DNA of 5,847 bases, from NCBI GenBank assembly GCA_947462495.1, contig CANHOY010000112.1, positions 1 to 5,847 on the forward strand, read 5' to 3'. Both the position numbers and the translations under genes were made by a program. This DNA is from Bacteroidota bacterium. Lineage in GTDB: Bacteria; Bacteroidota; Bacteroidia; Chitinophagales; Chitinophagaceae. The notes under the pieces are model-generated. The model had not been told where the DNA came from, searched no databases, and saw only the letters and a list, made by a program, of their open reading frames with translations. Each line of letters opens with the position of its first letter. Position 1 is the first letter of the stretch. Of the stretch, positions 5,143-5,847 are shown piece after piece.

Positions 5143-5847
5143 ATGGAACTAAATAAATATTCAAAAACGATCACCTTAGATCCAACACAACCAGCGGCGC
5201 AAGCTATGTTTTATGGTATTGGATTAACTGATGCCGATTTACAAAAAGCGCAAGTGGGTATTGCAAGTATGGGCTATGATGGCAATCCATGTAATATGCA
5301 TTTGAATACTTTAGCCGATCAAGTAAAGAAAAGTATTTGGGAGAATGATTTAGTGGGATTGACTTTTCATACGATTGGCGTAAGTGATGGTATGAGCAAT
5401 GGAACACCCGGGATGCGTTATTCCTTAGTGAGTCGGGATGTGATTGCAGATAGTATTGAAACCGTTTGTGGCGCACAGTATTATGATGCACTTATAACGG
5501 TTCCAGGTTGTGATAAAAATATGCCAGGTTCATTAATAGCCATGGGCAGATTAAATAGACCATCGATTATGTTGTATGGAGGAACCATTGCACCGGGTCA
5601 TTACAATGGACAGGATTTAAATATTGTTTCTGCATTTGAAGCATTGGGACAAAAAATTGCTGGACAATTATCAGACGCCGATTTTAAAGGAATTATAGAA
5701 CATGCTTGTCCGGGTGCAGGTGCATGTGGTGGTATGTATACAGCGAATACCATGGCATCAGCCATTGAAGCATTGGGTATGAGTTTACCTTACTCTTCTT
5801 CTAATCCTGCACTAAGTGAAGAAAAGAAACAAGAATGTAGAGATGCA
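5143..5847 (+). CDS. ilvD: Dihydroxy-acid dehydratase, N-terminal part (cut by window edge)
   Basis: Dehydrates 2,3-dihydroxyisovalerate and 2,3-dihydroxy-3-methylvalerate to the keto acid precursors of valine/leucine and of isoleucine, in the cytoplasm. The 235 codons present run to the window edge without a stop; the full protein is normally about 560-570 residues. The opening LNKYSKTITLDPTQPAAQAM (3-22) is typical of the family. Iron-sulfur ligands are Cys50 (GNPCNMH), Cys123 (PGCDKNMPGS) and Cys195 (GACGGMYTANTM). Asp82, Asp124 and Lys125, the last being the position that is carbamylated in the family, form the Mg site. CDKNMPG and GACGGMYTANT match the plant/fungal/mycobacterial subgroup rather than E. 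coli IlvD. It lies 165 bases after leuB on the same strand with no terminator between, so it probably belongs to the same operon and may be followed by ilvB, ilvN and ilvC (inference). Confidence 0.96.
   Translation, partial: MELNKYSKTITLDPTQPAAQAMFYGIGLTDADLQKAQVGIASMGYDGNPCNMHLNTLADQVKKSIWENDLVGLTFHTIGVSDGMSNGTPGMRYSLVSRDVIADSIETVCGAQYYDALITVPGCDKNMPGSLIAMGRLNRPSIMLYGGTIAPGHYNGQDLNIVSAFEALGQKIAGQLSDADFKGIIEHACPGAGACGGMYTANTMASAIEALGMSLPYSSSNPALSEEKKQECRDA

Noticed and set aside
1..5847. Mobile elements, CRISPR arrays, tRNA/rRNA genes, defence or other novel gene systems
   Set aside because: No transposase, regularly spaced repeats, tRNA-like cloverleaf or unfamiliar gene cluster was seen; apart from one partial hypothetical gene, all coding space is standard leucine/isoleucine-valine biosynthesis.

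Overview
The window is a leucine/branched-chain amino acid biosynthesis operon on the + strand, preceded by a divergently transcribed partial gene on the - strand. The DNA is AT-rich and strongly prefers A/T-ending codons (TTA for Leu, AAA for Lys). No gene start has a well-placed Shine-Dalgarno sequence, and the best promoter candidate looks like the Bacteroidota -33/-7 type (TAnnTTTG). With the protein sequences, this points to Bacteroidota, most likely a Chitinophagales-type bacterium. The phylum is fairly secure; the order is an inference.

Layout: 1-347 (-) is the first 115 codons of a conserved Bacteroidota protein of unknown function that runs off the left edge. 348-597 is a 250-base divergent intergenic region. 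It holds a small palindrome (407-419), a direct repeat of one helical turn (437-455), a candidate leuA promoter (437-468) and a strong intrinsic-terminator-like hairpin (475-498) lying between that promoter and leuA. 598-4977 (+) holds four intact genes in the order leuA, leuC, leuD, leuB, with gaps of 24, 57 and 27 bases. A 165-base, mostly purine spacer (4978-5142) follows, then ilvD from 5143, cut by the right edge after 235 codons.

How the genes work together: IlvD makes 2-ketoisovalerate (and the isoleucine precursor). LeuA condenses 2-ketoisovalerate with acetyl-CoA to 2-isopropylmalate, the LeuCD heterodimer isomerises this to 3-isopropylmalate, and LeuB oxidises and decarboxylates it to 2-ketoisocaproate, the direct precursor of leucine. 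All catalytic and metal/cluster-binding motifs I could check are present, so the pathway segment looks functional.

I found no mobile element, CRISPR array, tRNA/rRNA or obviously novel system. The points most worth a second look are the terminator-like hairpin in the leuA leader, the absence of the C-terminal leucine-sensing domain from LeuA, and the polypurine spacer before ilvD.
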